The notes beneath the pieces are model-generated. The model ran no database searches and was not told the origin of the DNA. It saw only the letters and a list, made by a program, of their open reading frames with translations. Positions 18,285-29,765 of a DNA stretch of 64,000 nt are shown one piece after another. The stretch comes from Bacteroidales bacterium UBA2714 (lineage in GTDB: Bacteria; Bacteroidota; Bacteroidia; Bacteroidales; P3): the NCBI GenBank assembly GCA_002354035.1, contig DEKU01000052.1, forward strand, positions 47,487-111,486, read 5' to 3'. A program made the translations under genes and the position numbers. Positions within the stretch are counted from its first letter, which is position 1. The number at the start of each line of letters is the position of its first letter.

Positions 18285-19871
18285 ATGTTTAGAAGATTAT
18301 TTTTTGTGGCTGCACTGCTGCTGAGCAGTGTCTGTTTTGCCCAGTTCCAGAGTGTGAACCTTGGCCAGCCGGGTGCCAAAGGCGACGCGAAAGCAACGTG
18401 GTCCCAGATTGGGCAGGCTTTTGTCGCCACCACTATCGATGGCCAGACCATCGACCTTCAGGCCTGGATCGACTCCGGCTACAGTGTAGTGATTGACTAT
18501 TCGTGCTGCTGGTGTGGCCCGTGCTGGACTTTGCATCAGGCGGGTGTGCTGGAAGGCTACTACAACCGTTTCGGACCCAACGGCACCAACGAGCTGCGTG
18601 TGCTCTGGATTGAGGTTGAGGAATCCAACACGCTGGACCAGATTTATGGCACCACTACGGGCAACACCCGTAGCGGCTTGACACAGGGCGACTGGACTCT
18701 GGGCGGCACTTTCCCCATCCCCATCATTGATGACCACACGACCCTGAACACTTGCGCCTCCATCTACACGAATGCCGTGCCTTTCGTGGCCTACATCGAA
18801 GGCTACACCGGCCGCTGCCGCGCCATCTATGGCGAGCCTGACGGCATCAGCAGTTTCGACACTGCGGTGTGCAACGCCAACATGGCTGCCCTGCTGGCCG
18901 CCAGACCTGTGCCGGGCGGCATACCCAGCGTGGCAATCAGCGGTCCTACGTCGGCTTTTTCCAACACCAATGTCGAGTTTACCGCTTCGGTGGGTTCGGT
19001 GGAGCCAGTGACGAACATCACCTGGACGTTTGAGGGTGCCACTACCCCCACGGCCCAGGGCGCAACAGCCTCTACCTCTTGGGCTGAGGCCGGCACCTAC
19101 AATGTGACCCTCTCGGTTACCAATGCCAACGGCACGAATACTGCTTCTACAACCGTGACGGTGAGCACTATGGGCAACCCCATGACTTACTTCTCTGGCG
19201 AGGTTACCAATTCGCTCGGTATCGGCGGTCAAATTACTTGGGGCGTGAAGTTCCCGGCCAGTATGATGGCAGGTCGCGCATACGTGAAAAATGTGGAATA
19301 CTACAGCAACGATGGCGACAACAACCTGAAGGTGACCATCTATAAAGGCGGTGAGACTTCTCCCGCCACTGAAGTCTATTCCCGCACTGTAAGTGTGCCT
19401 CAAGGATGGTCGACCATCAACATGAGTGGTGCCGTGCCCATCGACCAAACTCAGTCGATGTGGGTGGCCCTGACCAGCTCCGCACAATACCCGATGAGCA
19501 TGGGCGAATACTGTGGTCTGCCCGATGGCGGTTACCTTTGCTACAACAATACTTGGTCTCCTATAGAAGTTGCCACGGGCGGCCAGTATAGCGGCACCTG
19601 GGCCATCCGCGTCACAACGGGCGATGAGCCTAATGTGAGTATCACCGAAGCCCAAAAGGGCGAGGTGAAGGTGTTCCCCAACCCCGCTTCGGATATCGTG
19701 ACGATTGACATGGAGGGTGTGGACCGCGTGGAAGTCCTCGATGTGGCCGGTCGCACCGTAGCCTCCACCACCAAGAACGTGGTTGACATGAGCAACCTTG
19801 AAAACGGAGTCTATATCTTCCGCATCGTCACCGCCCAAGGCGTGTCGACTCAGCGCGTGATAAAGAAATAA
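18285..19871 (+). CDS. T9SS-exported protein with thioredoxin-like and PKD domains
   Basis: 528 residues. A signal peptide (1-19, ending 'SSVCFAQ') is followed by a thioredoxin-like domain with 'CCWCGPCWTLHQAG' (about 69-82), giving a CGPC redox site. A PKD/Ig-like domain spans about 215-295 ('SGPTSAFSNTNVEFTASVGS', 'TSWAEAGTYNVTLSVTNANG'), then a beta-sandwich region. The last 75 residues are a type A T9SS sorting domain: 'VFPNPASDIVTIDM', 'VEVLDVAGRTV', 'LENGVYIFRIVT', 'QRVIKK'. It should cross the outer membrane by T9SS and be secreted or surface anchored. A strong terminator follows. Confidence 0.9.
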   Translation: MFRRLFFVAALLLSSVCFAQFQSVNLGQPGAKGDAKATWSQIGQAFVATTIDGQTIDLQAWIDSGYSVVIDYSCCWCGPCWTLHQAGVLEGYYNRFGPNGTNELRVLWIEVEESNTLDQIYGTTTGNTRSGLTQGDWTLGGTFPIPIIDDHTTLNTCASIYTNAVPFVAYIEGYTGRCRAIYGEPDGISSFDTAVCNANMAALLAARPVPGGIPSVAISGPTSAFSNTNVEFTASVGSVEPVTNITWTFEGATTPTAQGATASTSWAEAGTYNVTLSVTNANGTNTASTTVTVSTMGNPMTYFSGEVTNSLGIGGQITWGVKFPASMMAGRAYVKNVEYYSNDGDNNLKVTIYKGGETSPATEVYSRTVSVPQGWSTINMSGAVPIDQTQSMWVALTSSAQYPMSMGEYCGLPDGGYLCYNNTWSPIEVATGGQYSGTWAIRVTTGDEPNVSITEAQKGEVKVFPNPASDIVTIDMEGVDRVEVLDVAGRTVASTTKNVVDMSNLENGVYIFRIVTAQGVSTQRVIKK

Positions 19872-19898
19872 CACCTCCTTTTTCCACCATCCTTTCTT

Positions 19899-19930
19899 AA
19901 CCCGGAAGCCAGACTTCCGGGTTTTTTCTT
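19899..19930 (+). terminator. Strong intrinsic terminator
   Basis: AACCCGGAAG (19899-19908) and CTTCCGGGTT (19914-19923) are perfect arms around a five-base loop, followed by a run of T. Confidence 0.9.
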
Positions 19931-20345
19931 TGCCGTTTCGCCCCCGCAGCAAGGCTCGCGGCCTGCCCTTCGGCTCGCCATCGCCAGACCCCATGACAGC
20001 CCCCGGACCGTTGTTCGTTCGCTGCAGGTCCGCTCGGCCTTCGCTCCTTTTCCTACATTTATACTCTTGTTTATCTCTTGTTCCTTTCTTGATAAGTAGA
20101 GATGTATCGTTTGTAAGTGATTTATATAAATGCTAAAGAGTGTAGATGGAAGTAAGGAATAGTGACAGAATGTCGCACTGTGCGGGGGTATGGGGGGTGG
20201 GATGGGTGACAATTTGTCGGTCAAGGGGGTGTGGTGCGGATGTTGCAGGTTGGGTGATGTGCGGTTGTACTGCCAGTGAGTTGCAAAAGCCCTTGCTCGG
20301 CACAATGGCACAACGGATCAATAGCGAAATATAAAAAAGATAGAT
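19931..20345. other. Intergenic region before clpB
   Basis: 415 bases without a supported gene. The first half is GC-rich with no clear structure; the second half (20090-20345) should hold the clpB promoter, but neither a TAnnTTTG box nor a known heat-shock operator is evident. Confidence 0.5.
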
Positions 20346-22940
20346 ATGAACATCAACAATTTTACAATCAAAGCACAGGAGGCCGTTCAGAAAGCCCAGG
20401 AGATAGCCATGGGGCGTCAGCACCAGGCCATTGAGACTGCCCATCTGATGAAGGGTATGCTGAGTGTGGACGAGAATGTGACTCCTTTCCTGCTGAAGAA
20501 GCTGGAGGTGAATGTGCCGAGGCTGACGCAGCAGGTGGACGGGCTGCTGGACCGCCTGCCCCGTGTGAGCGGCGGCAGCCAGTATTTAAGCAGCGACGCC
20601 AACCAGGCGCTGGTGAAGGCTTCGCAGCTGGCCACGGAGATGGGAGATGAGTTTGTGAGCATCGAGCATCTGCTGCTGGGGCTGCTGGCCGGACGCGACG
20701 AGCTGGCCCGGACGCTGAAGGATGCCGGTGTGAGCGAGCGCGGGCTGAAGGCCGCCATAGCCGACCTGCGCAAAGGCAGCAAGGTGGGCAGCCAGAGCGC
20801 CGAGGAGGGCTACAACGCCCTGAACAAGTACGCCAAGAACTTGAACCAGCTGGCCCAGGCCGGCAAGCTGGACCCTGTGATTGGTCGTGACGAGGAGATA
20901 CGCCGTGTGCTGCAAATTCTGAGCCGCCGCACCAAGAACAATCCTATCCTGATTGGTGAGCCCGGCGTGGGCAAGACGGCCATAGCCGAGGGCTTGGCAC
21001 ACAGAATTGTGAGCGGCGATGTACCCGAGAATTTGAAAAGCAAGACCATCTACAGTCTGGACATGGGCGCGTTGATTGCTGGCGCAAAGTACAAGGGTGA
21101 GTTTGAGGAGAGGCTGAAGAGTGTGATTCGCGAAATCAACGAGGCCGATGGTGAGATTATCCTCTTTATCGATGAGATTCACACCCTGGTGGGCGCCGGC
21201 GGCGGCGAGGGGGCAATGGATGCGGCCAACATCCTGAAACCCGCTCTGGCCCGTGGCGAGTTGAGGGCTATCGGCGCCACAACCCTGGCCGAGTATCAGA
21301 AGTACTTCGAGAAAGACAAGGCTCTGGAGCGCCGTTTCCAGAGTGTGTTGATTGACGAGCCTGATGTGAACGACACAATCAGTATTCTGCGTGGCTTGAA
21401 AGAGCGCTACGAGGTGCACCACAAGGTGCGTATCAAGGACGAGGCCATCATTGCCGCAGCAGAGCTGAGCAACCGGTATATCAGCGACCGTTTCCTGCCC
21501 GACAAGGCTATCGACCTGATTGACGAGGCGGCGGCCAAGCTGCGACTGGAGATTGACTCGGTGCCTGAAGAGCTGGATGAGATTGAACGCCGCATACGTC
21601 AGCTGGAGATTGAGCGCGAGGCTATTAAACGCGAGAACGACAGCGACAAGCTGGCTCAGCTGGGCAAGGAGATAGCCGACCTGAGCGAGCAGCGCAACCA
21701 GATGAAAGCCCGTTGGCAGAGCGAGAAGAGCATCGTGGAAAACATTCAGGCCGAGGTGAAGAACATCGAGAGCTTCAAGTTTGAAGCTGAGCAGGCCGAG
21801 CGTTCGGGCGACTATGGCAAGGTGGCCGAGCTGCGCTACGGACGCATCAAGGAGGCTGAGAAGCATGTGGCCGACTTGAAGCAGCAGCTGAAAGAGATGC
21901 AGGCCGACAATGCCATGATAAATGAGGAGGTGGACTCGGAGCAGATTGCCGAGGTGGTGTCGAAGTGGACGGGAATACCTGTCACCCGTATGCTGCAAAG
22001 CGAGCGCGAAAGGCTGCTGCATCTGGAGGATGAGCTGCACAAGCGTGTGGTGGGTCAGGACGAGGCCATCAGCACTATTGCCAATGCCATACGCCGCAGC
22101 CGCACCGGATTGAGCGATGGACGCCGACCGATAGGCAGTTTCTTGTTCCTCGGCACGACGGGTGTGGGTAAAACGGAGCTGGCACGAGCTTTGGCCGAGG
22201 TGATGTTCGACGATGAGGACATGATGGTGAGGATTGATATGAGCGAGTATCAGGAGCGGCACAGCGTGTCGAGACTGATCGGAGCGCCTCCGGGATATGT
22301 GGGATATGACGAGAGTGGCCAGCTGACGGAAGCCGTGCGGCGGAAACCTTACAGCATCGTGCTGTTCGATGAGATTGAGAAGGCACATCCCGATGTGTTC
22401 AACACATTGTTGCAGGTGCTGGAGGACGGACGGCTGACGGACAACAAGGGCCGGACCGCCGACTTCAAGAACACGGTGATTATCATGACCTCGAACATGG
22501 GGAGCGATGTGATACGTGAACGGCTGGAGGGCAGCTCGATGAGCGAGTATGACTTGGAGGAAACCAAGAAGGCTGTGCTGGAGTTGCTGAAACAGCAGGT
22601 GAGACCGGAGTTCCTGAACCGTATTGACGAGATTGTGATGTTCCGCCCGCTGACGAGAAGCCAGATCCGCGAGGTAGTGAAGATTCAGCTGAACAACGCT
22701 GCCAAGATGCTGGAGAAGAACGAGATTCTGATTTCGGCCACGGACGAGGCCATCGACCACTTGGCCAAGATTGGGTATGACCCGGCCATGGGCGCCCGCC
22801 CGGTGAAGCGTGTCATTCAGCGTGAGATTCTGAACGAGCTGTCGCGGCAGATTCTGGAGGAGAAAATCAAGACGAACGACACGATTATCATCGATGTGAT
22901 AGATGATCAGTTTGTCTTCTACAACCCTAAAAACAAGTAA
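20346..22940 (+). CDS. clpB: ClpB disaggregase
   Basis: 864 residues, full length. ClpB is a hexameric AAA+ chaperone that threads aggregated proteins through its pore together with DnaK. The N-terminal Clp repeat domain covers about 1-145. AAA-1 has Walker A 'GEPGVGKT' and Walker B '[20 protein letters not shown]'. A coiled-coil middle domain covers about 405-525 and AAA-2 has '[20 protein letters not shown]' and '[13 protein letters not shown]'. It ends in 'NPKNK'. It stands alone and ends at a bidirectional terminator shared with ftsH. Confidence 0.98.
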   Translation: MNINNFTIKAQEAVQKAQEIAMGRQHQAIETAHLMKGMLSVDENVTPFLLKKLEVNVPRLTQQVDGLLDRLPRVSGGSQYLSSDANQALVKASQLATEMGDEFVSIEHLLLGLLAGRDELARTLKDAGVSERGLKAAIADLRKGSKVGSQSAEEGYNALNKYAKNLNQLAQAGKLDPVIGRDEEIRRVLQILSRRTKNNPILIGEPGVGKTAIAEGLAHRIVSGDVPENLKSKTIYSLDMGALIAGAKYKGEFEERLKSVIREINEADGEIILFIDEIHTLVGAGGGEGAMDAANILKPALARGELRAIGATTLAEYQKYFEKDKALERRFQSVLIDEPDVNDTISILRGLKERYEVHHKVRIKDEAIIAAAELSNRYISDRFLPDKAIDLIDEAAAKLRLEIDSVPEELDEIERRIRQLEIEREAIKRENDSDKLAQLGKEIADLSEQRNQMKARWQSEKSIVENIQAEVKNIESFKFEAEQAERSGDYGKVAELRYGRIKEAEKHVADLKQQLKEMQADNAMINEEVDSEQIAEVVSKWTGIPVTRMLQSERERLLHLEDELHKRVVGQDEAISTIANAIRRSRTGLSDGRRPIGSFLFLGTTGVGKTELARALAEVMFDDEDMMVRIDMSEYQERHSVSRLIGAPPGYVGYDESGQLTEAVRRKPYSIVLFDEIEKAHPDVFNTLLQVLEDGRLTDNKGRTADFKNTVIIMTSNMGSDVIRERLEGSSMSEYDLEETKKAVLELLKQQVRPEFLNRIDEIVMFRPLTRSQIREVVKIQLNNAAKMLEKNEILISATDEAIDHLAKIGYDPAMGARPVKRVIQREILNELSRQILEEKIKTNDTIIIDVIDDQFVFYNPKNK

Positions 22941-22962
22941 AACCGGTTGTGCGGTTAGTATG

Positions 22963-23000
22963 AAAAAAGTAGAGGCCCTCTGGGTCTCTACTTTTTTTTT
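22963..23000. terminator. Bidirectional terminator between clpB and ftsH
   Basis: AAAAAAGTAGAG (22963-22974) faces CTCTACTTTTTT (22986-22997) around a GGCCCTCTGGGT loop. The A-run and T-run allow it to stop transcription of clpB rightward and ftsH leftward. Confidence 0.85.
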
Positions 23001-23099
23001 GTGTTATTGTCGGGCTGCGTTTGCCAGCGGCGGGGTGGGGCAGGGGGTTACAGTTTTGCGGTTGCGAGGGTGTAGGTGTTGAGCCCTGCCGTGGTGAGG

Positions 23100-25015
<1,916 letters not shown>

Positions 25016-25019
<4 letters not shown>

Positions 25020-25801
25020 AGTGAGGGGATTTGTGTTTGGTCTGAAAGGTCGTGCAGGGTTAATTGTCCGTCGGCAAAAACGGCGTAGTTGCGATGCAGT
25101 AGCCAGTCGCCGACATTGACGTAGGCGGCGGTGGCCCCGTTGGCAGCGGTGATTTGTTTTTGAAGGGGAGTGTGTCGATGGCCGAAGACACAGAAGTCGA
25201 TGGGCTGAAGGAGAAGCTGCTGTTTGCAGTAGAGGACGATTCCTTCGCGGTCGTCGCCTTGGTATTCGAGCACTTGGGGTTTGCGTTGAAGACGTGTGCT
25301 GCGCTTTTTCTGGCTCCAGCCAGAAGCGATGCCAAAGGTCATCCATTCGGGCAGGAGGGAGAAGAGTTTTTGATTGATGCGGTTGCGGAAAATCCAGCGC
25401 AGGCAGTCGTAGGTCTTGTCGAGATGGCCCAGCCCATCGCCGTGGCCGATGAGAAAATGTTTGCCATCAATGAGCATGAGCTCGGGGTCGTTGTGCATAA
25501 TGATGTTCATCTCGTCTTTCAGGTAGTCGAACATCCACATGTCGTGATTGCCGACAAAGTAGTGGAGCTCAATATGGCTGTCGGCCAGTTGGGCCATACG
25601 CCCCAAAAGGCGCGTGTAGCCCTTAGGGACCACATGACGGTAGGTGAACCAGAAGTCGAACATGTCGCCCAGGAAGATGATGCGGGCGGCGTCCTGACTT
25701 ATGCGGTCCAGCAGAAGGCAGAGTTCTTTTTCGCGTTGGAGGGTGTCGGCACCAGCCCCGAGATGGGCATCGGTGATGAAGTAGGTGCTTTTATTGGGCA
25801 T
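25016..25801 (-). CDS. lpxH: UDP-2,3-diacylglucosamine hydrolase (LpxH)
   Basis: 261 residues. LpxH cleaves UDP-2,3-diacylglucosamine to lipid X and UMP in lipid A synthesis. The calcineurin-like metal motifs are visible: 'FITDAHLG' (DxH), 'FLGDMFDFWF' (GDxxD), 'FVGNHDMW' (GNHD), 'IGHGDGLG' and 'FGHRHTP'. The start overlaps the DUF4369 lipoprotein gene by 11 bases and the end overlaps ftsH by four bases. The tight packing implies one leftward transcript. Confidence 0.9.
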
Positions 25802-26534
25802 ACTGGAATCGGGTGCGTTCCACCTGGTTTTTGAAACTGAGGGTGTGGGGGTTGTCGGGCATGTCCTGTTGCAGACCCTCGAGGACGGCCTCGTAGAACT
25901 CGAAGCTGTCGGCCGGGTTGACGAGCGGCCGGTTGTTGAAGGGTTTGTAGAGGGCTATGAGGGTGACAAGTGAGCCCAGGTTGTCCTGGATGAAGTTGAC
26001 GATATATTTCTGTTGGTCGGCGAAGGCGTCGAGGTAGAGGGAGTCGGTGACCTGTCGTGCAACGGCGTAGTCGGCCTCGGTGATTTGTCCTTCGGCAAGG
26101 AGTTGCTGGTTGTGCTGGTCGGTGGCCACGATGTCGCTGAGTGTGCGGCTGCCATGGTTGGTGTAGTCTTGCAGCTGCCACAGGAGTTGTGATTCGGGAC
26201 CGCCTTGCAGATGATAGGTGGTGGAGAGGGAGTCGTAATTTCCTTCGATGGTGATGGTTTCGCCCATGTCGGGAAGCAGGACGACATAGTCGGCATCGGT
26301 CACATGCACATTGTAGAACGTTTTGTAGGGCATGGCGTAACGGAACTTGAAGTGCCCTTTGCTGTCCAGCGTAATGGAGTCGATGAAAAGGCGTGCATCA
26401 GGGGTCATCTCTTCGATATAAATCACTTTCCCTGCACCATTGTCGAGGGTGCCTTGGATGATGATGTCGTTTTTGTTGCCGCACGACGCCATAAAAAGAA
26501 CGGCAAGAAGGGACAGGAGTTTGACTTTCTTCAT
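25791..26534 (-). CDS. DUF4369 lipoprotein
   Basis: 247 residues with a lipoprotein signal ending 'LFMASCGNK' (Cys about 18). Residues about 25-115 match the DUF4369 domain ('IIIQGTLDNGAGKVIYIEEM', 'DSITLDSKGHFKFRY'). In most Bacteroidetes relatives this domain precedes a TlpA-like thioredoxin domain; here the C-terminal half is helical and has no CxxC, so this is the short form. It lies upstream of and overlaps lpxH, 67 bases after aroC. The role is unknown, probably envelope-associated. Confidence 0.8.
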   Translation of the reverse strand: MKKVKLLSLLAVLFMASCGNKNDIIIQGTLDNGAGKVIYIEEMTPDARLFIDSITLDSKGHFKFRYAMPYKTFYNVHVTDADYVVLLPDMGETITIEGNYDSLSTTYHLQGGPESQLLWQLQDYTNHGSRTLSDIVATDQHNQQLLAEGQITEADYAVARQVTDSLYLDAFADQQKYIVNFIQDNLGSLVTLIALYKPFNNRPLVNPADSFEFYEAVLEGLQQDMPDNPHTLSFKNQVERTRFQYAQ

Positions 26535-26601
26535 GGATGGATGGTTTGATGGATTTGTTTGGATGTGATGATTAAGAGGTGTGAGGGGGTGGTGATGGCT
26601 G

Positions 26602-27531
26602 TCAACTGTTGTGCCGATTCAGCAGGAGGTCGGCAACGGTTAGGGCTGCCATGCTTTCCACTATGACGGGAAGGCGGGAACTGTGGTCGGTGTCGTGGCG
26701 GCCATGGGGGACGATATTCACCAGCGAACCGTCGTTTTGGCGACAAATCATGCCGTGGGGTTGGGTGACCGGGGGGTGGAATCCCACATGAAACACTACG
26801 GGCATTCCGTTGCTGATGCCACCTTGAATGCCTCCACAATGGTTTGTTTTCGTCAGCGTGGGGCCTTCGCCATGGTCTATCCATTGGTCGGGAAATGCGT
26901 CGCCGGGCAGTTTCCAGCTGTCGGGTTCCTGGCCTGTGGCAAAGGAGACAGCCGACGGGATAGACAAGGCGGCATAGGCCAGCCGTGCATTGAGGCGGTC
27001 GAAGACGGGATTGCCCACTCCGGCCGGGAGGCCGTCGATGCGGCAGGTGATGAGATATCCCTCGTGGTGGGTATGGATTGTGATGCCTTGTTGCCCCAAC
27101 CATGTTCTGGCTATTGTTCCGCCCACCACGCGGGCTGCCGTCTCACGGCCCGAAGCTCTGCCGCCGCCCCGGTGGTCGCGCCGCCCGTAGCGCTGCTCGT
27201 AGGTATAGTCGGCATGGCCGGGTCGGCAATTGTGCTGAAGCAAGGAATAGTCGCTGGAGCGGCAGTCGTCGTTGTGTATGGTGAAGGCTATGGGGGTTCC
27301 GAGAGTCTGGCCCTCAAAAATGCCGCTGAGCCATTCCACCCTGTCCGTCTCCCGCCGGGCGGTGGTGAGGGGCGACGGGGTGTCGCCTTCGCGACGACGG
27401 CGCAATTCGGAATCAATCAAGTCGTAGTCAATGGCAAGACCGGCTGGACAACCATCGATGATGCCGCCCAAGGCTGTGCCGTGGGACTCGCCGAAGGTTG
27501 TCAGCCGGAATATAGTGCCAAAGGTATTCAC
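26602..27531 (-). CDS. aroC: Chorismate synthase, short form
   Basis: 309 residues from a GTG that directly follows the TAA of the FKBP gene. It makes chorismate from EPSP with reduced FMN, the last step of the shikimate pathway. Signatures are present: 'TTFGESHGTALGGIIDGCPA', 'RPGHADYTYEQRYGRRDHRG', 'GGGRASGRETAARVVGG', 'GGIQGGISNGMPVVFHVGFH' and 'GRHDTDHSSRLPVIVESM'. Compared with typical 350-360-residue enzymes, about 45 residues are missing between 'GITIHTHHEG' and 'GLPAGVGNPVFDRL', the segment that normally includes the NPFxCPD loop and the EGDSxGG strand. The frame is intact, so it is probably a shortened but functional enzyme. Confidence 0.92.
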   Translation of the reverse strand: MNTFGTIFRLTTFGESHGTALGGIIDGCPAGLAIDYDLIDSELRRRREGDTPSPLTTARRETDRVEWLSGIFEGQTLGTPIAFTIHNDDCRSSDYSLLQHNCRPGHADYTYEQRYGRRDHRGGGRASGRETAARVVGGTIARTWLGQQGITIHTHHEGYLITCRIDGLPAGVGNPVFDRLNARLAYAALSIPSAVSFATGQEPDSWKLPGDAFPDQWIDHGEGPTLTKTNHCGGIQGGISNGMPVVFHVGFHPPVTQPHGMICRQNDGSLVNIVPHGRHDTDHSSRLPVIVESMAALTVADLLLNRHNS

Positions 27532-28413
27532 TTATCGCTGAATTACCTGAATGCCGTTGTTGGAGTTGCCGCCAGGGAGAATGTCAAGCAGCTCGACTTC
27601 GAAAATCAATGTCGAACCCGGCGGTATGGAACCCATGGGCTGTTCGCCATAGGCGAGGTTGTAAGGAATGTAGAAAGTGTATTTTGAGCCGACGGTCATC
27701 AGTTGCAGACCTTCCGTCCATCCGGGGATGACTTGGTTGAGGAAGAACTCGGCGGGCTGGCCGCGCTCCACACTGCTGTCAAACACTTTGCCGTCCAGCA
27801 GTTTGCCTGTATAGTGGACTTTCACCTTGTCTGTGGCCTTGGGCTTCTTGCCGTTGCCTTTTTTCTCAATCATATACTGTAGACCGCTCTTGGTCTGATA
27901 GACCGATTTGTTTTCAGCGTTCTTGGTCAGGAATTGTTTGCCTGCTGCTATGTTGTCGTCTTTCCCTGCCATCAATTTCTCGTGCTCTTCACGCTGACGT
28001 CTCTCAAACTCCTGTTGGAAACGGTTCAGGAGTGGGCGCATCGTTGCTTCGTCCCATCTGTTCTGACCTTTGTAGCAATCAATCATTGATTGGCCAGCGG
28101 CCTCACCGTTGATGCCGAGGTTCTGCTGCAGCCAGTTCTGGTAGATGTCTTTTCCGATGGCATAAGAAGCCGAATCGTTGAACGACTTCAGCACAATAGG
28201 CTTGTACATGTCATTCATTCTCTGCTGTTCCTGATAAGCAGCCAAGGTCTCGTCGAGTGTTTTCTTGGTGGCCTCATAGGCATCAGCCTTTTGTTTCAGC
28301 ATGTTGTAGTCTGCCTCACTCATAGTTACCTTGCCTCTTTTGATTTTCACCTCCTGGGCAGTGGCCATGGCTCCCACGGTCAATACTGCCAAAAGAATCA
28401 GTACTTTTTTCAT
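27532..28413 (-). CDS. Exported FKBP-type peptidyl-prolyl isomerase
   Basis: 293 residues with a signal peptide (1-19, 'LLAVLTVGAMATAQ'). An N-terminal helical dimerisation/chaperone part (about 25-170) contains 'SYAIGKDIYQNWLQQNLGIN'. The FKBP domain follows (about 185-285) with 'DKVKVHYTGKLLDGKVFDSS', 'GQPAEFFLNQVIPGWTEGLQ' and 'YGEQPMGSIPPGSTLIFEVE'. It catalyses proline isomerisation in envelope protein folding, like FkpA/Mip. The downstream aroC start codon abuts its stop codon. Confidence 0.92.
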   Translation of the reverse strand: MKKVLILLAVLTVGAMATAQEVKIKRGKVTMSEADYNMLKQKADAYEATKKTLDETLAAYQEQQRMNDMYKPIVLKSFNDSASYAIGKDIYQNWLQQNLGINGEAAGQSMIDCYKGQNRWDEATMRPLLNRFQQEFERRQREEHEKLMAGKDDNIAAGKQFLTKNAENKSVYQTKSGLQYMIEKKGNGKKPKATDKVKVHYTGKLLDGKVFDSSVERGQPAEFFLNQVIPGWTEGLQLMTVGSKYTFYIPYNLAYGEQPMGSIPPGSTLIFEVELLDILPGGNSNNGIQVIQR

Positions 28414-28463
28414 TTCTTACTGTGTTTTATTAATGAATAATATATGTCTCGACCGATACATGA

Positions 28464-28506
28464 AACATTAATGTCACCCGGTTTGGCGCCGGCTGACATT
28501 AATGTT
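28464..28506. terminator. Long perfect hairpin between buk and the FKBP gene
   Basis: AACATTAATGTCA (28464-28476) and TGACATTAATGTT (28494-28506) are perfect 13-base arms; inside them CCGG/CCGG can extend the stem. It lies 24 bases after the buk stop codon, reading leftward, with only a short T stretch after it. It probably ends or stabilises the buk transcript. Confidence 0.6.
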
Positions 28507-28530
28507 GGTAGAACAAGGCTGTGCCCGTGT

Positions 28531-29622
28531 TTATTTATACTCTTTGGGTTCCACGCCGTCCAGAATCTCCTTGCCGCAGATGGCCAGGGCCAGCATTTCG
28601 TTCTCGCCCTTGTACACCTTCACGGGAGCAATCCAGCTGACGCGATCCGTAATCATCTGCATCCAGGGTTTACTGTATGCAATGCCACCCGTCAAGAGGA
28701 TAGCGTCCACTTTACCATTCACCACTGCAGCCAGGCGGCTGATCTCGAGCGAAACCTGATAGCAGAAGGCATCAACCAGCAGCTGGCACTTCTTGTCGCC
28801 GGCCAGAGCTTTTTTCTCCACTTCGTAGGCATCGTTGGTGCCCAGATAAGCCACAAAACCTCCCTCGGCGGTGACAATCTTCTTCAACTGAGCCTCGGTA
28901 TACTTGCCGCTGCAAGCCACCTCAATCAGTTTGCTGGCGTTGATGCTGCCGCAGCGGGTGGGGGAGAAGGGTCCCAGTCCGCACAACGCACGGTTCACCT
29001 CCACACAACGGCCGTGCTCATGGATACCCACGCTCACACCGCCGCCCATGTGGGCAATGATGAGGTTCAGGTCCTCATAGTGCTTGCCCAGCTCGCGGGC
29101 ATAGAGTTTAGCAGTCATCTTCTGGTTCAGGCAGTGCCAAATCACGCCCTCGTGCGAGGGGTCGAGGTCGAAAATAGGATGGCCCGTGATTTTGGCATAG
29201 TCCGGACGCTCGTCCACAATGCCGGGGTCGGCAATGTAAGCGCAGGGCAGCCCAATCTCGTTGGCGATAGAGTCGCTGATAAGTGCGCCCAGATTGCAGG
29301 CGTGCTTGCCCTGTATGCCGTCGTGGCACTCCTTCTTCATCAGGTCGTTCACGCGGTAGACACCGCTCTCGCACGGGCGGGTCAGGCCGCCACGGCCCAT
29401 CACCACAGCTATCTCGTCTGTTCCGATATTGTGGCGTTTCAGCATGTCGAGTATGGCACCCTTGCGATAGTCAAACTGGTCTGCTACTTCGCTGAATTTC
29501 TGTATCTCCTCAATAGGATGTGACAAGTTTTCAGTAAACACTTCCGTTTCCCCTTCGTAGATGGCAGCCTTGGTCGAGGTTGCGCCGGGGTTAATCACTA
29601 AGGTGTATTTCTTTGTGCTCAT
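28531..29622 (-). CDS. buk: Butyrate kinase
   Basis: 363 residues, standard length. It converts butyryl phosphate and ADP to butyrate and ATP (or acts on branched acyl phosphates). The ASKHA fold is shown by 'LVINPGATSTKAAIYEGETE' at the N-terminus, 'IIAHMGGGVSVGIHEHGRCV' and 'AILLTGGIAYSKPWMQMITD'. No phosphotransbutyrylase gene is adjacent, which is unusual since ptb-buk is the common pair. Its own promoter (-7 at 29700-29707) and a long hairpin downstream suggest a monocistronic unit. Confidence 0.95.
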   Translation of the reverse strand: MSTKKYTLVINPGATSTKAAIYEGETEVFTENLSHPIEEIQKFSEVADQFDYRKGAILDMLKRHNIGTDEIAVVMGRGGLTRPCESGVYRVNDLMKKECHDGIQGKHACNLGALISDSIANEIGLPCAYIADPGIVDERPDYAKITGHPIFDLDPSHEGVIWHCLNQKMTAKLYARELGKHYEDLNLIIAHMGGGVSVGIHEHGRCVEVNRALCGLGPFSPTRCGSINASKLIEVACSGKYTEAQLKKIVTAEGGFVAYLGTNDAYEVEKKALAGDKKCQLLVDAFCYQVSLEISRLAAVVNGKVDAILLTGGIAYSKPWMQMITDRVSWIAPVKVYKGENEMLALAICGKEILDGVEPKEYK

Positions 29623-29699
29623 AAGTATAATACAAATTTTGTTTTCGATACTTTTTTATTCATTACCATGTGTGCCAAATGGCATCACACTTCAATTTG

Positions 29700-29707
29700 C
29701 AAAGATA
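29700..29707 (-). promoter_or_regulatory. -7 box of buk
   Basis: TATCTTTG on the minus strand, leaving a leader of about 70 bases that contains a small ATGCCATTTGGCACA-type hairpin. Confidence 0.55.
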
Positions 29708-29765
29708 GAAAAAAATATTGATTTATTGCATTTCGGTGTGGTATTTTAACAATAAATCTTTCCTC

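Noticed and set aside
18297..19994. A 565-residue frame antisense to the T9SS thioredoxin/PKD gene.
   Set aside because: It is antisense to a gene with signal peptide, PKD and sorting domain, has no domain of its own and results from GC-rich codon bias.
20586..22760. A 724-residue frame antisense to clpB.
   Set aside because: ClpB is certain on the plus strand; the antisense frame has no recognisable domain.
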